Shown here: one piece after another, positions 49,991 through 60,529 of the stretch
Layout of the letters: each line of letters opens with the position of its first letter
Position numbering within the stretch: the stretch's first letter is position 1
Source of the DNA: Parapusillimonas granuli
GTDB taxonomy: Bacteria; Pseudomonadota; Gammaproteobacteria; Burkholderiales; Burkholderiaceae_B
Reading direction: 5' to 3'
DNA: 64,000 nucleotides
Assembly (NCBI RefSeq): GCF_013416525.1
Contig: NZ_JACCEM010000004.1
Coordinates: forward strand, 1-64,000
Program-made: the position numbers and the translations under genes
The notes under the pieces: generated by a model
Database searches by the model: none
Seen by the model: only the letters and a program-made list of their open reading frames with translations
What the model was told of the DNA's origin: nothing

Positions 49991-50956
49991 ATGGACGCGA
50001 GCAAGTGGAAACGTCCCCGCCGCCGGGCGCTGATCGCCTGGCTGCTGATCGGCCTGCCCCTGCTGGCGCTGGGCATCGCGGCGCTGGCGAGCAACGCTCG
50101 CCTTTTCATCCTGACGCTCATGAACGGGCTCACGCTCGCCGCCCTCTATTTCCTCGTGGCCAGCGGCTTCACCCTCATTTTCGGCCTCATGCGCAACGTC
50201 AACCTGGCGCACGGGTCCTTGTTCCTGCTGGGAGGATACATAGGCTATAGCGTGGGCGACCTGACCGGCTCCTGGTTTGCCGCCCTGGTCGCCGGCTTTG
50301 TCTCCGTGGCGCTGACCGGCCTGCTGCTCCAGGTTTTCGTCTTCCGCTACATGGACGGCCAGGAGCTCAGGCAGACGCTCGTCACCATCGGGCTTTCCAT
50401 CGTCCTGGCCGATCTCTACATGTGGATATGGGGCGGCGACACCTATCAGTTCGACCCGCCCGAGTGGACGCAGTTCCCGGTGCCCATGCCTGTCATCAAC
50501 GCCTATCCCGCCTTCCGGCTGCTGGTCCTGCTGGTCGCGGTCGTGATCGGCGTCGCGCTATGGCTGTTCCTGAACCGCACGCGCATCGGCGCCATGATAC
50601 GGGCGGGCGTGGACGACAAGCGCATGCTGTCGGCCAGCGGCGTCAACGTGCAGCGCGTCTTCGCCGTCACCTTCGCCCTGGGTGCGGGCCTGGCCGGGGC
50701 GGCCGGCGTGATCGGCGGCACGGCGCTTTCCATCGCCCCCGGCGAAGACGTGCGCTACCTGCTCGCCTCGCTAATCGTCGTCATCGTCGGCGGCATGGGC
50801 AGCATCACGGGGGCCGTGATCGGCGCCCTGCTCATCGGCGTCGCGGAAACCATGGGCATGGCCTACGCGCCCACCTACGGCGTCGTGTTCACGTTCATCA
50901 TCATGGTGGTCGTGCTGGCATTGCGCCCCCAAGGCATCATGGGGAAAAAAGCATGA
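49991..50956 (+). CDS. livH: Branched-chain amino acid-type ABC permease LivH
   Basis: A 321-residue inner-membrane permease with about eight helices. LivH features are NGLTLAALYFLVASGFTLIFGLMRNVNLAHGSLFLLGGYIGY and the coupling region MIRAGVDDKRMLSASGVNVQRVFAVTFALGAGLAGAAGVIGG. It pairs with the LivM-like protein encoded next; its stop overlaps that start (ATGA). The substrate need not be an amino acid: such transporters often carry aromatic or amide compounds. Confidence 0.9.
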   Translation: MDASKWKRPRRRALIAWLLIGLPLLALGIAALASNARLFILTLMNGLTLAALYFLVASGFTLIFGLMRNVNLAHGSLFLLGGYIGYSVGDLTGSWFAALVAGFVSVALTGLLLQVFVFRYMDGQELRQTLVTIGLSIVLADLYMWIWGGDTYQFDPPEWTQFPVPMPVINAYPAFRLLVLLVAVVIGVALWLFLNRTRIGAMIRAGVDDKRMLSASGVNVQRVFAVTFALGAGLAGAAGVIGGTALSIAPGEDVRYLLASLIVVIVGGMGSITGAVIGALLIGVAETMGMAYAPTYGVVFTFIIMVVVLALRPQGIMGKKA

Positions 50957-52065
50957 GCGCGAACAAATGGCGGCATGCCGTGAGCACGGGCGGCTCCGCG
51001 GCGAACAAGGGCCCATCCCCCGCGAAGCCGCCGTCTTTCGCGCCCGCCGCGCGGCCGCGGGCCGCCGCACCGGAGGCGAGCCGGCCCGCCTGGGCCGGCG
51101 GCAAGCTGCTGCGATATGCCGTCGTCCTGGCGGCCCTGCTCGCCTACCCCGCGGTCGCGTCCAGCTTCTTCACCTTCCAGATCGGCGCGCAATCGCTCAT
51201 CCTGGGCATCATCGCGCTCTCGCTGGCCTTCCTGGCCGGATACGGCGGCATGGTCAGCCTGTCGCAGATGACGGTCGCGGGCATCGCGGGCTACGTCATG
51301 GCCATATTCGGGCATTCGGCCGTCAGCCAGATCAGCATGGAATGGCCCTGGTGGCTGGCATCCCTGCTGGCCGTGCTGCTGGCCGTCGGCACGGCGACGC
51401 TGATCGGCATCGTGTCGGTGCGCACGGACGGCATCTACACTATCATGATCACCCTGGCCATCGGCGTGGCCATGTTCTACCTCGCCCAGCAGAACTACAC
51501 CGTGTTCAACGGCTTCCAGGGCTTCTCGAGCATATTCCCGCCCCGGTTCGGAACGCTCGACCTGCGCGATCCCGTGCCTTTCTACTATCTGTCCCTGTTC
51601 TTCGCCCTGCTGTCCTACGCCGCGGTCAAGTACATCGTGCGTACGCCGTTCGGCATCGCCCTGCAGGGCACGCGCGACAATGCCCGGCGGATGCGCGCCC
51701 TGGGCTTCAACGTGGCCGCCCACCGCGTGGCGGCCCACGCCTTCGCCGGCCTGCTGGCCGGCATCGGCGGCGTGCTGCTGGTCTGGTACAACGCGCGCAT
51801 TTCGCCGGGCACCATCGGCACCTCGGCCCTCATCAACATCCTCATCATCGCCGTCATCGGCGGCCTGCGCCACCCGCTGGGCGCGTTCATCGGAGCGCTC
51901 GCCTTCGTGCTCCTGCAGAACTTCGCGATCGACATGATAGACCGCGAGCGCTTCAACCTGATCATCGGAGGCGCCTTCCTGCTGATACTGGTTTTCTCGC
52001 CCGACGGCCTGCTGGGCCTCTGGCACCGCGTACGTGGCCTGCTTCGCCCGGCCCGGAAACAATAG
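50953..52065 (+). CDS. livM: Branched-chain amino acid-type ABC permease LivM
   Basis: A 370-residue permease with about nine helices after an Ala/Pro-rich cytoplasmic N-terminus of some 45 residues. LivM features are AFLAGYGGMVSLSQMTVAGIAGY, TDGIYTIMITLAIGVAMFYLAQQ and the coupling loop IALQGTRDNARRMRALGFNVAAHRVAAHAFAGLLAGIGGVL. It forms the channel with LivH. A substrate-binding protein gene follows after about 45 bp. Confidence 0.9.
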   Translation: MSANKWRHAVSTGGSAANKGPSPAKPPSFAPAARPRAAAPEASRPAWAGGKLLRYAVVLAALLAYPAVASSFFTFQIGAQSLILGIIALSLAFLAGYGGMVSLSQMTVAGIAGYVMAIFGHSAVSQISMEWPWWLASLLAVLLAVGTATLIGIVSVRTDGIYTIMITLAIGVAMFYLAQQNYTVFNGFQGFSSIFPPRFGTLDLRDPVPFYYLSLFFALLSYAAVKYIVRTPFGIALQGTRDNARRMRALGFNVAAHRVAAHAFAGLLAGIGGVLLVWYNARISPGTIGTSALINILIIAVIGGLRHPLGAFIGALAFVLLQNFAIDMIDRERFNLIIGGAFLLILVFSPDGLLGLWHRVRGLLRPARKQ

Positions 52066-52109
52066 GGTGAAGGACCGAGTTCAATCATCACGACATCCGG
52101 AGACACAAC

Positions 52110-53351
52110 ATGAAATCGACGAAGATCCGCCACTGCGGCACCGTTCTGGCCCTTGCGCTGGCGGGCATGGGCGCCGCGGCGCAAGCCCAGGAGACACTGA
52201 AGATAGGGGTTCTGGCGACGCTGGAGGGCGCGCTGACCGTTTCCGGCCAGGACGGCATGCGCGGCATGGAGCTCGCCATGCGGCAGCACAACTTCACGGC
52301 CGGAGGAAAAAAGATCGAGGTGATCCGCGCCTCGTCGACCGGGCAGCCGGACACGGCCGTCAATGCGGCCCGCAAGCTGGTCGAGCAGGACAAGGTGGCC
52401 ATCCTGATCGGCCCGCTGTCCGGCTCCGAAGGTATCGCCGTCAAGGACTATGCCAAGACCCAGCCGAACGTGGTCTTCGTGAACGGGTCCTCGGCCGCGC
52501 AGGAGACCACGCTGAAGGATCCCGCCAGCAACTTCTACCGCTTCTCGACCGACGGCGCCCAATGGTCGGCGGGCCTGGGCTCTTATGTTTACAACGACAA
52601 GGGCTACAAGAAAGTGGCGGTCGTCGCGGAAGACTATTCCTTCCCCTACGCCCAGGTTCAAGGCTTCATGATCGAATACTGCAAGGCCGGGGGCAAGGTG
52701 ACCGACAAGCAGTGGGTGCCCCTGGGCACCAAGGACTACTCCTCGGTCATCGCCAAGCTGCCTTCGGACGTCGATGCCATCTACGTCGCCCTGGGCGGGT
52801 CCGACGCCGTCAACTTCTTCTCGCAATACGAGCAGTCCGGCGGCAACAAGCCCTTCATCGGCGGCTCCATCACGGTGGACCAGACCGTGCTCAGCTACAA
52901 GGGCAAGCGGCGCGATGCGCTGGTCGGCACGCCGGCGGCGGGGCCCACCGCCGACAACTGGGACGATCCGGAATGGAAGAAATTCGTCCAGGCCTATCGC
53001 GACGCCAAGTTCGACAACGCCTATCCGACGCCGGGCCTGTTCGCGCACGCCTATTACGTCAACACCAAGGCGGTCCTGACCGGCCTGGACGCGGTGAACG
53101 GCGACGTCGGCAAGCTCGGCCAGCAGTTGGCGACCATGACCGTGCAAACCCCCACCGGCCCGGTCAAGCTGGACGAAAACCGAAACGGCGTGGCGAATAT
53201 CTTCCTGACGGAGGTCGCCAAGGGGGACAACGGCGCGCTGTACAACCGGGTGGTGAAGGTCACGGCGAACGTCACGCAGACGCTGGGGCTGAGCAAGGAA
53301 GAATTCGCCAAGATGGGCTTCGGCACGCGCACGAATCCCGAATGCAAATAA
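52110..53351 (+). CDS. Periplasmic substrate-binding protein LivK-like
   Basis: A 413-residue exported receptor. The signal peptide (about 1-26) ends in AAQAQE. The type I periplasmic-binding fold is indicated by LKIGVLATLEGALTVSGQDGMRGMELAM, VEQDKVAILIGPLSGSEGIAV and FSTDGAQWSAGLGSYVYNDKGYKKVAVVAEDYSF. It delivers the substrate to LivHM. Specificity cannot be read; the amidohydrolase and hydrolase neighbours suggest something other than leucine. Gap to livG about 30 bp. Confidence 0.9.
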   Translation: MKSTKIRHCGTVLALALAGMGAAAQAQETLKIGVLATLEGALTVSGQDGMRGMELAMRQHNFTAGGKKIEVIRASSTGQPDTAVNAARKLVEQDKVAILIGPLSGSEGIAVKDYAKTQPNVVFVNGSSAAQETTLKDPASNFYRFSTDGAQWSAGLGSYVYNDKGYKKVAVVAEDYSFPYAQVQGFMIEYCKAGGKVTDKQWVPLGTKDYSSVIAKLPSDVDAIYVALGGSDAVNFFSQYEQSGGNKPFIGGSITVDQTVLSYKGKRRDALVGTPAAGPTADNWDDPEWKKFVQAYRDAKFDNAYPTPGLFAHAYYVNTKAVLTGLDAVNGDVGKLGQQLATMTVQTPTGPVKLDENRNGVANIFLTEVAKGDNGALYNRVVKVTANVTQTLGLSKEEFAKMGFGTRTNPECK

Positions 53352-53383
53352 TCCTTCGCCATCCTCCGACACGGCATTGAACC

Positions 53384-54172
53384 ATGACCAACTCTCCACC
53401 CGGCTCCGGCTTCCAGTCCGGCAATGCGCTTGAATTGCAGCGCGTATCACGCAGCTTCGGCGCGCTCAAGGCCATCGACGACGTCTCCTTCAGCGTCGCG
53501 GCCGGACAGCGCTACGCCGTGCTGGGCTCCAACGGCGCCGGCAAGACGACTTTGTTCAATGCCATCACCGGCGACTTTTTCCCGAGCAGCGGCCGCGTGC
53601 TGCTGTTCGGCGAAGACGTCACGCCGTTCCCGCCGCAGGAGCGCATACGGCGCGGCCTGCGGCGCACCTACCAGTCCTCCCTGCTGTTCCGTGACCTCAC
53701 GGTCCGCGACAATCTTTTCCTGGCCGTGCGCGGCGTCACGCGCGGCAGGTTCAGCTTCCTGCGCCCGGCGCACGACGACGCGAGCAATGTTTCGGCGGCG
53801 CAACTGCTGGACCACATCCGCCTGAGCCATCTGGCCGACACCATGGTTTCCGAGCTCTCGCACGGCCAGCAGCGGCAGCTGGAGATCGGCATGGCGCTGG
53901 CCGGATCCCCGCGGCTGATCCTGTTCGACGAACCGGCCGCCGGCCTGTCGCCCGCCGAACGCAAAGAGCTGGTCGCCCTGCTGCGGGCGTTGCCGCAGCA
54001 CCTGAGCTACGTCATTATCGAGCACGATCTGGAGATCGCGCTGAACGTGGTGGAACGCGTCACCGTCATGCACAACGGCCGCGTGCTGTGCCATGGCACC
54101 CCGCGGGAAATCGAAGAGAACCCGCAAGTCCAGGCCATCTACATGGGGGAGCACGGCTATGGCCAGCATTGA
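53384..54172 (+). CDS. livG: ABC transporter ATP-binding protein LivG-like
   Basis: A 262-residue ATPase. Walker A is GSNGAGKTTLFNAITGDF, the Q-loop region RRTYQSSLLF follows, the signature is LSHGQQRQLEIGMAL, Walker B is LILFDEPAAGLSP, and the switch His is in VIIEHDLEIAL. The ending (RVTVMHNGRVLCHGTPREIEENPQVQAIYMGE) is typical of LivG. The next gene starts 14 bp before this one ends. Confidence 0.92.
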   Translation: MTNSPPGSGFQSGNALELQRVSRSFGALKAIDDVSFSVAAGQRYAVLGSNGAGKTTLFNAITGDFFPSSGRVLLFGEDVTPFPPQERIRRGLRRTYQSSLLFRDLTVRDNLFLAVRGVTRGRFSFLRPAHDDASNVSAAQLLDHIRLSHLADTMVSELSHGQQRQLEIGMALAGSPRLILFDEPAAGLSPAERKELVALLRALPQHLSYVIIEHDLEIALNVVERVTVMHNGRVLCHGTPREIEENPQVQAIYMGEHGYGQH

Positions 54173-56378
54173 CGGGCGGCATCAAGCGGCGGCCGCGCGC
54201 ATGGAAGGCGGCGCCCTCCTGGAAGTATCCGGCCTGGACGTCTATTACGGGCAGGCGCATGCCGTGCAGGGCGTCACGTTCACGGTGGACCGCAATGTGC
54301 TGGCCATCGTCGGCAAGAACGGCATGGGCAAGACTTCTGTCTGCAATGCCATCACCGGCCTCATTCCCGCACGAGGCAGCGTCCGGCTGAACGGACGGGA
54401 ACTGCTGGGCCGCCCGCCGCACAGCATCACGCATGCCGGCATAGGCTATGTGCCGCAAGGGCGCCGCGTATGGCCGTCGCTGACGGTCGATGAGCATCTG
54501 CGGCTTTCGGCTCGCACGGCAAACCGCGGCGACTGGACGGTGGACCGCATCTACCAGTTGTTTCCGCGCCTGGCCGAAAGAAAGGACAACGGCGGCGCCC
54601 AGCTCTCGGGCGGCGAACAGCAGATGCTCGCGATAGGACGCGCGCTGCTGTTCAACCCGAGGCTGCTGGTGATGGACGAGCCCACCGAAGGCCTGGCGCC
54701 CGTCATCGTCGAGCACGTGGCGTCCATGCTCAAGACGGTGTCCAGGGAAACCGATGTCTCGATCCTCCTGATCGAGCAGAACCTGGGCGTTGCGATCGAT
54801 GTCGCGGACACCGTCGCCGTCATGACCAACGGCCGCATCAGCCGCATGCTGCCCGCGTCCGAACTGGCCGCCGACCGCGAGCTCCAGCAACGGCTGCTGG
54901 GCGTGCGCTCGTCGATCGAAGAAGAAGGGTACGCCGGCGGGTCGGCGGAAGGCGCGCACGCGGCCGCCCGCCCGGAAGCCGGCGGCGGGGACGCGCCGCG
55001 GCAGCCGGTCTGGGTCGTCCGGCGCGCCCACCAGGATGAAGACCCGCCTTTGCCCAGGATGCCCCGTCAAGCGGGCGAGGCCGATGCCGGCGCGAGCCCG
55101 GCCGGCGGGGCGGCCGCTCCACGGGCCGCCCGCATGAGGCCCATCGGTTCGGCGAGCGCCGACCGGACCGCCTATGTCGTCGGCACCTTCGACACCAAAG
55201 GCCCCGAATTGCAGTATCTGCGCAACTGCATCGAGAAACTGGGCATACGGGTGACCACCGTCGATCTCGCCACCAGCGGCGCGATGTCGCCGGCCGGCAT
55301 CAGCGCGCGTGAAGTCGCCCGGTTCCACCCCAAGGGCGAGGCCGCCGTATTCACCAAGGACCGCGGTTCGTCCGTCGCCGGCATGACCGAAGCGTTCCGG
55401 CGCTTCCTGGCCAGCCGCCGCGACCTGGGCGGCATCATTTCCGCTGGCGGATCGGGCGGCACGGCGCTGGCCACGGCGGGCATGCGGTCGATTCCGGTAG
55501 GCATACCGAAAGTCATGGTCTCCACCGTCGCCTCGGGCGACGTCGCCCCTTACGTCGGCGAGTCGGACATCTGCATGATGTATTCGATTACCGACGTGTC
55601 CGGCTTGAACCGCATCAGCGCGCAGGTGCTCGGCAACGCCGCCCATGCGCTGGCGGGCATGATCGCCAACCCGGTCCGGCTTGCCGACGAGCCCAAGCCG
55701 GCGATCGGGCTCACCATGTTCGGCGTCACCACGACCTGCGTGCAGGCGGTCACCAGGGCCCTGTCGTCCGGCTACGACTGCCTGGTCTTCCATGCCACGG
55801 GCACGGGCGGCCGCTCGATGGAGATGCTGGCCGATTCGGGCCTGCTCGACGGCATCATCGACATCACGACGACGGAAATCGCGGACCTGATCGTGGGCGG
55901 CGTCTTTTCCGCCGGCGACACGCGCATGGATGCCGTCATCCGCAGCCGCCTGCCCTACGTCGGGTCTTGCGGCGCGCTCGACATGGCGAACTTCCACGCC
56001 ATGGCCACCCTGCCCGCGCGCTTCCGGGGGCGCAACGTCTACCAGCACAACGAGAACGTCACCCTGGTGCGCACGCTGCCGGAAGAGAACATCGCGATCG
56101 GCGAGTTCATCGCGGGCAAGCTGAACCAGATGGAAGGCCCCGTCCGCTTCCTGATTCCGGAAGGCGGCGTCTCGGCCATCGACGCCCCCGGCCAGCCCTT
56201 TCACGATCCCGCGGCGGACCGCGCCCTGTTCTCGACCATAGAAAAACACTTCAAGCCAGGTCCGCAGCGCAAGCTGATCAGGCTTCCATACAACATCAAC
56301 GACCCGGCCTTCGCCGATGCGCTCGTGCTGGCCTTCCATGAAATCCGCCCGCCGGCGCGCCCGTCATATCAACGCTAG
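54159..56378 (+). CDS. Fusion: LivF ABC ATPase + Tm-1-like (UPF0261) domain
   Basis: One uninterrupted 739-residue frame joins two proteins. Residues about 15-250 are a LivF-type ATPase: Walker A GKNGMGKTS, signature LSGGEQQMLAIGRALL, Walker B LLVMDEPTEGLAP, switch IEQNLG. An Ala/Gly/Pro-rich linker (about 255-325) follows. Residues about 330-739 are a Tm-1-like ATP-binding (UPF0261) domain: TAYVVGTFDTKGPELQYLRN, GGIISAGGSGGTALATAGMR, VFHATGTGGRSMEMLADSG, YQHNENVTLVRTLPEEN. Length of that part is normal for a free UPF0261 protein. An internal ATG at 55134 could start it separately but has no Shine-Dalgarno. The ATG at 54159 follows GGGGGA. The fusion ties the transporter to whatever Tm-1-like proteins do, which is unknown in bacteria. 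Confidence 0.85.
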   Translation: MASIDGRHQAAAARMEGGALLEVSGLDVYYGQAHAVQGVTFTVDRNVLAIVGKNGMGKTSVCNAITGLIPARGSVRLNGRELLGRPPHSITHAGIGYVPQGRRVWPSLTVDEHLRLSARTANRGDWTVDRIYQLFPRLAERKDNGGAQLSGGEQQMLAIGRALLFNPRLLVMDEPTEGLAPVIVEHVASMLKTVSRETDVSILLIEQNLGVAIDVADTVAVMTNGRISRMLPASELAADRELQQRLLGVRSSIEEEGYAGGSAEGAHAAARPEAGGGDAPRQPVWVVRRAHQDEDPPLPRMPRQAGEADAGASPAGGAAAPRAARMRPIGSASADRTAYVVGTFDTKGPELQYLRNCIEKLGIRVTTVDLATSGAMSPAGISAREVARFHPKGEAAVFTKDRGSSVAGMTEAFRRFLASRRDLGGIISAGGSGGTALATAGMRSIPVGIPKVMVSTVASGDVAPYVGESDICMMYSITDVSGLNRISAQVLGNAAHALAGMIANPVRLADEPKPAIGLTMFGVTTTCVQAVTRALSSGYDCLVFHATGTGGRSMEMLADSGLLDGIIDITTTEIADLIVGGVFSAGDTRMDAVIRSRLPYVGSCGALDMANFHAMATLPARFRGRNVYQHNENVTLVRTLPEENIAIGEFIAGKLNQMEGPVRFLIPEGGVSAIDAPGQPFHDPAADRALFSTIEKHFKPGPQRKLIRLPYNINDPAFADALVLAFHEIRPPARPSYQR

Positions 56379-56387
56379 GAAATCCCC

Positions 56388-57218
56388 ATGCCCCGCATCC
56401 AACGCTCAACCCTGCTCGAGAATTTCCGCGAGATGATACGCAAACGGATACCGATCATCGGCGGAGGCGCAGGCACCGGCTTGTCCGCGAAATGCGAGGA
56501 AGCCGGAGGCATAGACCTCATCGTGATCTACAACTCGGGGCGCTATCGCATGGCCGGACGCGGGTCGCTCGCCGGCCTGCTGGCATACGGCAACGCGAAC
56601 CAGATCGTGCTGGAAATGGCCCGCGAAGTGCTGCCGGTGGTGAAACACACCCCGGTGCTGGCGGGGGTCAACGGCACCGATCCCTTCATGATCCCGGACC
56701 ATTTCCTGCGCCGGCTCATCAGCCTGGGATTCTCGGGCATCCAGAACTTCCCCACCGTCGGGCTGATCGATGGAACCTTCAGGGCCAATCTGGAGGAAAC
56801 CGGCATGGGCTACGGCCTGGAGGTCGACCTGATACGCAAGGCGCGCGAACTGGACCTGCTCACGACCCCCTACGTCTTCAATGAGGACAACGCGGCGGAC
56901 ATGGCGCGCGCCGGCGCGGACATCATCGTCTGCCACCTGGGCCTGACCACCGGCGGAGCCATCGGCGCGGAAACCGCCTTGACGCGGGCGGATTGCATCC
57001 CGGCCGTCAACGCCTGGGCGGAGGCCGCCCGGCGCGTCAATCCCGACGTCATCGTCCTGTGCCACGGCGGCCCCATCGCCACCCCCGCCGACGCAGCCTT
57101 CATTCTCGAGCACTGCCCCGATTGCCATGGCTTCTACGGCGCCTCGAGCATGGAACGCCTGCCGGTGGAAACCGCGCTGACGGAACGCACGCGCGCATTC
57201 AAGAACATCAAGCGTTAA
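56388..57218 (+). CDS. TIM-barrel protein of the Tm-1 C-terminal/PEP hydrolase-like family
   Basis: A 276-residue TIM barrel. Conserved stretches are [42 protein letters not shown]-type sequence in the first third, [43 protein letters not shown] and [14 protein letters not shown]. This is the TIM-br_sig_trns family, also labelled phosphoenolpyruvate hydrolase-like. In plants the Tm-1 protein carries this barrel behind a UPF0261 domain; here the barrel is a separate gene 9 bp after the UPF0261-carrying fusion. The reaction is unknown. Confidence 0.8.
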   Translation: MPRIQRSTLLENFREMIRKRIPIIGGGAGTGLSAKCEEAGGIDLIVIYNSGRYRMAGRGSLAGLLAYGNANQIVLEMAREVLPVVKHTPVLAGVNGTDPFMIPDHFLRRLISLGFSGIQNFPTVGLIDGTFRANLEETGMGYGLEVDLIRKARELDLLTTPYVFNEDNAADMARAGADIIVCHLGLTTGGAIGAETALTRADCIPAVNAWAEAARRVNPDVIVLCHGGPIATPADAAFILEHCPDCHGFYGASSMERLPVETALTERTRAFKNIKR

Positions 57219-57236
57219 CAAGCCAAGGAGTCGACC

Positions 57237-58931
57237 ATGACCGGTTCGGAATTCGGAGTTTTCTTATTGGGCCTTCTGGCTGTGGCCATCGTCGCGGCCA
57301 TCGGCATATGGCTGCTGCATTGGCTGTATCTCAGGTCGTCCAAAGGCAGGGCTTTCGTGCGCACCGGCCTGGGCGGCCAAAAAGTCGTGCTGGACGGCGG
57401 CGCCTTCGTGCTGCCCATCGTCCACGACGTCATACCCGTGAACATGAACACCTTGCGGCTGGAAGTCACGCGCGGCCGCGACAAGGCCTTGATCACCCGG
57501 GATCGCATGCGGGTCGACGTCACGGCCGAATTCTACGTCCGCGTCGCCGCGAATCCGGACGCCGTGGCCACGGCCGCGCAGACGCTGGGAGAGCGCAGCA
57601 TGGAGCCCGAGCGGCTGATCGAGCTGGTGGAAGGCAAGTTCGTGGATGCGCTGCGCACCGCCGCCGCCGAGATGACCATGGAAGAACTGCACGAGAAACG
57701 CGGTGAATACGTCAAGAAGGTCAGCGCCGACGTGGCGGACGACCTGACCAAGAACGGCCTGGAGTTGGAGGCCGCCTCGCTTACCCAGCTCGACCAGACG
57801 GCGATGGAATACTTCAACCCGTCCAACCAGTTCGACGCCGAGGGCATGACGCGCCTGACCGAGCAGATCGAGCGGCGCAAGAAACAGCGCAATGACATCG
57901 AGCAGGACACGCTGATATCCATACGCAGCAAGAACCTGGAAGCCGAGAAGCTGGCGCTGGACATAGACCGCGAAGCGGAATACGCCAGGCTCGCCCAGGA
58001 GCGCGAGGTGGAAATCGCCCGCGCCCAGCAGAGGGCGGAAGTGGCGCGCGAACGCGCCGAAACGGAACACCGCGCCGAACGGGCCCGGATCGAAGCGCGC
58101 CAGGCGGTCGAACAGGCCCAGGTCCGGGCGGAGCTGCAGATCGAGCAGGAACGCATCGCCAAGGAAAAGGAATTGCAGGCCGCCAACCTGGAGCGCCGCA
58201 AGGCCCTGGAACTGGCGGAGCAGCAGCGCGCCATCGCCATCGCCGAACAGTCCAGGCTCCAATCGGAGGCACAGGCCGCCGCCGACCTGGCGCGCGCCGA
58301 AGCCGTCGCCGCGGAGGAGCGCGTCTTCTCGGCGCGCGAACTGGAAGTCGCCGAACGCCGCAAGCAGGTCGAACTGATTGCCGCCCGGCAGGCGGCCGAA
58401 AAAGAAGCGCTGCGGCTGCGCCTGGCCGCGGAAGCCGAGAAGGCCGCGAGCGGCGACCGCGCCACGGCGATCCGGGCCCAGGCGCAGGCCGAAGCGGACG
58501 CGGAAAAAATACGCGCGGAAGCCAGCAAGGTGCGCAGCGAAGTCGAAGCCCAGGGCCTGCGTCTAATGAACGAGGCGTCCAACGTCCTGACGGCCGACGC
58601 GCGCGCCTCCGCCCTGCGCCTGCGCATCGTCGACAAGATGGAAGGCATCATCCGCGAGTCGGTCAAGCCCATGGAAAACATCGACAGCATCAAGATACTG
58701 CAGTTGGACGGCTTCGGAAACCTGGGCAAGGGCGCCGACGACCGGGACGGCGGCGGCATCGCGGACGGCGTGGTGAACTCGGCCCTGCGCTATCGCGCCC
58801 AGGCGCCGGTGGTCGATCAGCTGCTGCGCGAAATCGGCCTGGACGGCGGCAACCTGCCGGCCGCGGCAGGCGCCATGCTGCCCACGCCGGCCGCAGAGCG
58901 CGGTGAACGGCAAGACAAGAGCGCGTCATGA
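57237..58931 (+). CDS. Flotillin-like (YqiK/SPFH) membrane protein
   Basis: A 564-residue flotillin. One N-terminal helix (about 5-30) anchors it; the SPFH domain (about 35-205) contains RTGLGGQKVVLDGGAFVLPIVHDVIPVNMNTLRLEV and RMRVDVTAEFYVRVAANPDAVATAAQTLG; a very long Ala/Glu/Arg-rich coiled coil runs from about 215 to 445. Flotillins form ring-like scaffolds in membrane microdomains. The usual partner, an NfeD/YqiJ protein, is absent. Placed in an operon with a transporter and Tm-1-like proteins, it may organise them in the membrane (inference). Confidence 0.9.
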   Translation: MTGSEFGVFLLGLLAVAIVAAIGIWLLHWLYLRSSKGRAFVRTGLGGQKVVLDGGAFVLPIVHDVIPVNMNTLRLEVTRGRDKALITRDRMRVDVTAEFYVRVAANPDAVATAAQTLGERSMEPERLIELVEGKFVDALRTAAAEMTMEELHEKRGEYVKKVSADVADDLTKNGLELEAASLTQLDQTAMEYFNPSNQFDAEGMTRLTEQIERRKKQRNDIEQDTLISIRSKNLEAEKLALDIDREAEYARLAQEREVEIARAQQRAEVARERAETEHRAERARIEARQAVEQAQVRAELQIEQERIAKEKELQAANLERRKALELAEQQRAIAIAEQSRLQSEAQAAADLARAEAVAAEERVFSARELEVAERRKQVELIAARQAAEKEALRLRLAAEAEKAASGDRATAIRAQAQAEADAEKIRAEASKVRSEVEAQGLRLMNEASNVLTADARASALRLRIVDKMEGIIRESVKPMENIDSIKILQLDGFGNLGKGADDRDGGGIADGVVNSALRYRAQAPVVDQLLREIGLDGGNLPAAAGAMLPTPAAERGERQDKSAS

Positions 58932-59389
58932 AAGTCTACGTCAGCAGCGTCATCGACGCGCCCGCGCAAGCGGTCTGGGGAATCATCCGCGACTTCAACG
59001 GCCTGCCGGACTGGACGCCGTTCGTGGCGCGCAGCAGGATCGAAGGCGGCACGCCTTCCGATGCGGTGGGCTGTGTGCGCAATTTCGAGCTGCGCCAGGG
59101 CGGGACGATACGCGAGCAATTGCTTGCCTTGTCGGATTATGACTATTGCTGCGTCTATTCGATACTGGAAAGCCCGATGGGGGTCAGCGACTATGTCGCC
59201 ACGCTCAAGATCATCCCCGTGACCGACGGGAACCGCAGCTTCGTGGAGTGGTCGGCCGAGTTCGCGTGCGAGGCGGGACGCGAGAATGAGCTTCGGCGGC
59301 TCATCGGCCAGGAAGTCTTTCTGGCCGCCTTGAAATCGCTGCGGTCGATGATGGAGGGGCGGCGTCCCGAGACTCCGCCCACTCGGTGA
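58928..59389 (+). CDS. SRPBCC-family ligand-binding protein
   Basis: A 153-residue helix-grip (START/polyketide cyclase-like) protein: KVYVSSVIDAPAQAVWGIIRDFNGLPDWTPFV at the start, then VGCVRNFELRQGGTIREQLLALSD and FVEWSAEFAC. Proteins of this type bind hydrophobic ligands. Its ATG overlaps the flotillin stop (ATGA), so it is the last gene of the operon. Function unknown; a role with lipids or the operon's substrate is possible. It converges with ilvC. Confidence 0.85.
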   Translation: MKVYVSSVIDAPAQAVWGIIRDFNGLPDWTPFVARSRIEGGTPSDAVGCVRNFELRQGGTIREQLLALSDYDYCCVYSILESPMGVSDYVATLKIIPVTDGNRSFVEWSAEFACEAGRENELRRLIGQEVFLAALKSLRSMMEGRRPETPPTR

Positions 59390-59395
59390 GCAACA

Positions 59396-59423
59396 GAGGC
59401 CCGGCCCTGACGGACCCGGCCTC
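59396..59423. terminator. Hairpin between converging SRPBCC gene and ilvC
   Basis: GAGGCCCGGCCC pairs with the following ACCCGGCCTC with small bulges, between two convergent stops. There is no long T run, so confidence is modest; it could end both transcripts. Confidence 0.4.
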
Positions 59424-59437
59424 TTCGCACGCAACGA

Positions 59438-60529
<1,092 letters not shown>

